Assembly (NCBI GenBank): GCA_014529385.2
Contig: CM043948.1
Coordinates: forward strand, 22,319,951-22,383,950
Direction: 5' to 3'
DNA: 64,000 nt
Source: Adiantum capillus-veneris
Lineage: Eukaryota; Streptophyta; Polypodiopsida; Polypodiales; Pteridaceae
The notes under the pieces were generated by a model. That model did no database searches, was not told the DNA's origin, and saw only the letters and a program-made list of their open reading frames with translations. How positions within the stretch are numbered: position 1 is the stretch's first letter; the number at the start of each line of letters is the position of its first letter. A program made the translations under genes and the position numbers. Below, one piece after another: positions 63,790 to 64,000 of this stretch.

Positions 63790-64000
63790 AGAATATGATG
63801 TTAAAGAATATGGCCGTTGTGCTATGGGCGGCCGGACACTAACTATACTATGTTGTAAATATACTTTGGATAATAATTCAAAAAAAAGAAGAGTGAGAGC
63901 AGTACATTGAATGGCTGTTGTAGGGTAACGATTGTGTGTGTGTGTGTGTGTATTTCGATGTGTGTTAGTGTGTGTGCGTAGTCTTCTTTCCTACCTTCTC
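63784..64000 (+). repeat. 3' LTR of copia K (first 217 bp)
   Basis: Begins TGTTAAAGAATATGATG after a purine tract (TTGAGGGGGAG). By comparison with the 234-bp LTR at 18350-18583 about 17-20 bases remain beyond the window. Similarity to that LTR is about 90 percent by eye. Confidence 0.9.

Larger units (their letters stand above)
59565..64000 (+). mobile_element. Copia K, 3' part: gag middle to 3' LTR (cut by window end)
   Basis: A Ty1/copia element missing its 5' LTR, primer site and gag start; all other parts are in order: gag with zinc knuckle, protease, integrase, reverse transcriptase, RNase H, purine tract, LTR. At least five stops and two frameshifts make it non-functional. Its LTR matches the one at 18350-18583, so the missing 5' end is probably the piece at 17295-18583. 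Confidence 0.9.

Overview
This window looks like repeat-dense nuclear DNA from a land plant. Nearly everything recognisable is LTR retrotransposon sequence, nested and rearranged. I see no convincing host protein gene, no rRNA, no tRNA gene and no CRISPR array. The plant assignment rests on three things: a Ty3/gypsy Tat-type pol with a second, archaeal-type RNase H; a giant Athila-like Ty3/gypsy element primed by tRNA-Asp with extra ORFs after pol; and Ty1/copia elements primed by initiator tRNA-Met. I cannot name the species.

Layout. 1-3280: unassigned DNA with a 36-nt poly-C run and a strong fold-back repeat. 3281-13218: element A, a structurally complete Tat-lineage Ty3/gypsy element (LTRs of about 1.5 kb, target duplication ACCCT), with two small ORFs before gag, a gag broken by three in-frame TGA codons, and a long open pol. 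14576-17290 (minus): 3' part of a gypsy element called X here, holding an accessory ORF and a palindrome array. 17295-18583 (minus): 5' part of a Ty1/copia element called K here. 18597-37658: element B, a 19-kb Ty3/gypsy element (LTRs of about 944 bp, target duplication CTTTG, tRNA-Asp-type primer site) with a 2,866-residue Gag-Pol, a second protease-like ORF, and a charged coiled-coil accessory ORF in the envelope position. 37664-44829: mostly unassigned. 44830-46600: element C, a copia deletion derivative (target duplication GTTTG). 49344-54280 (minus): element D, a gag-only non-autonomous relative of A. 54286-59560: 5' part of X (palindromes, decayed gag), split by a small minus-strand LTR element E (57277-58855). 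59565-64000: 3' part of copia K, running off the window inside its 3' LTR.

The most unusual feature is an array of near-perfect 24-bp palindromes in element B. They sit at about 284-bp intervals with one half-step of 125-135 bp, once in the 5' leader and again between pol and the accessory ORF. The related element X has a different 20-bp palindrome in the same two places at nearly the same spacing. Both palindromes have a CGCG centre. No feature class I know explains them. Nine sites in B and nine in X (one of them half-decayed) argue for a maintained function at DNA or RNA level in this retrotransposon group.

The two halves of X and the two halves of copia K are arranged so that one inversion between about 17.29 kb and 59.56 kb would rejoin both elements. 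This is inference, with a simple test: the five bases just past the right window edge, after the K 3' LTR.
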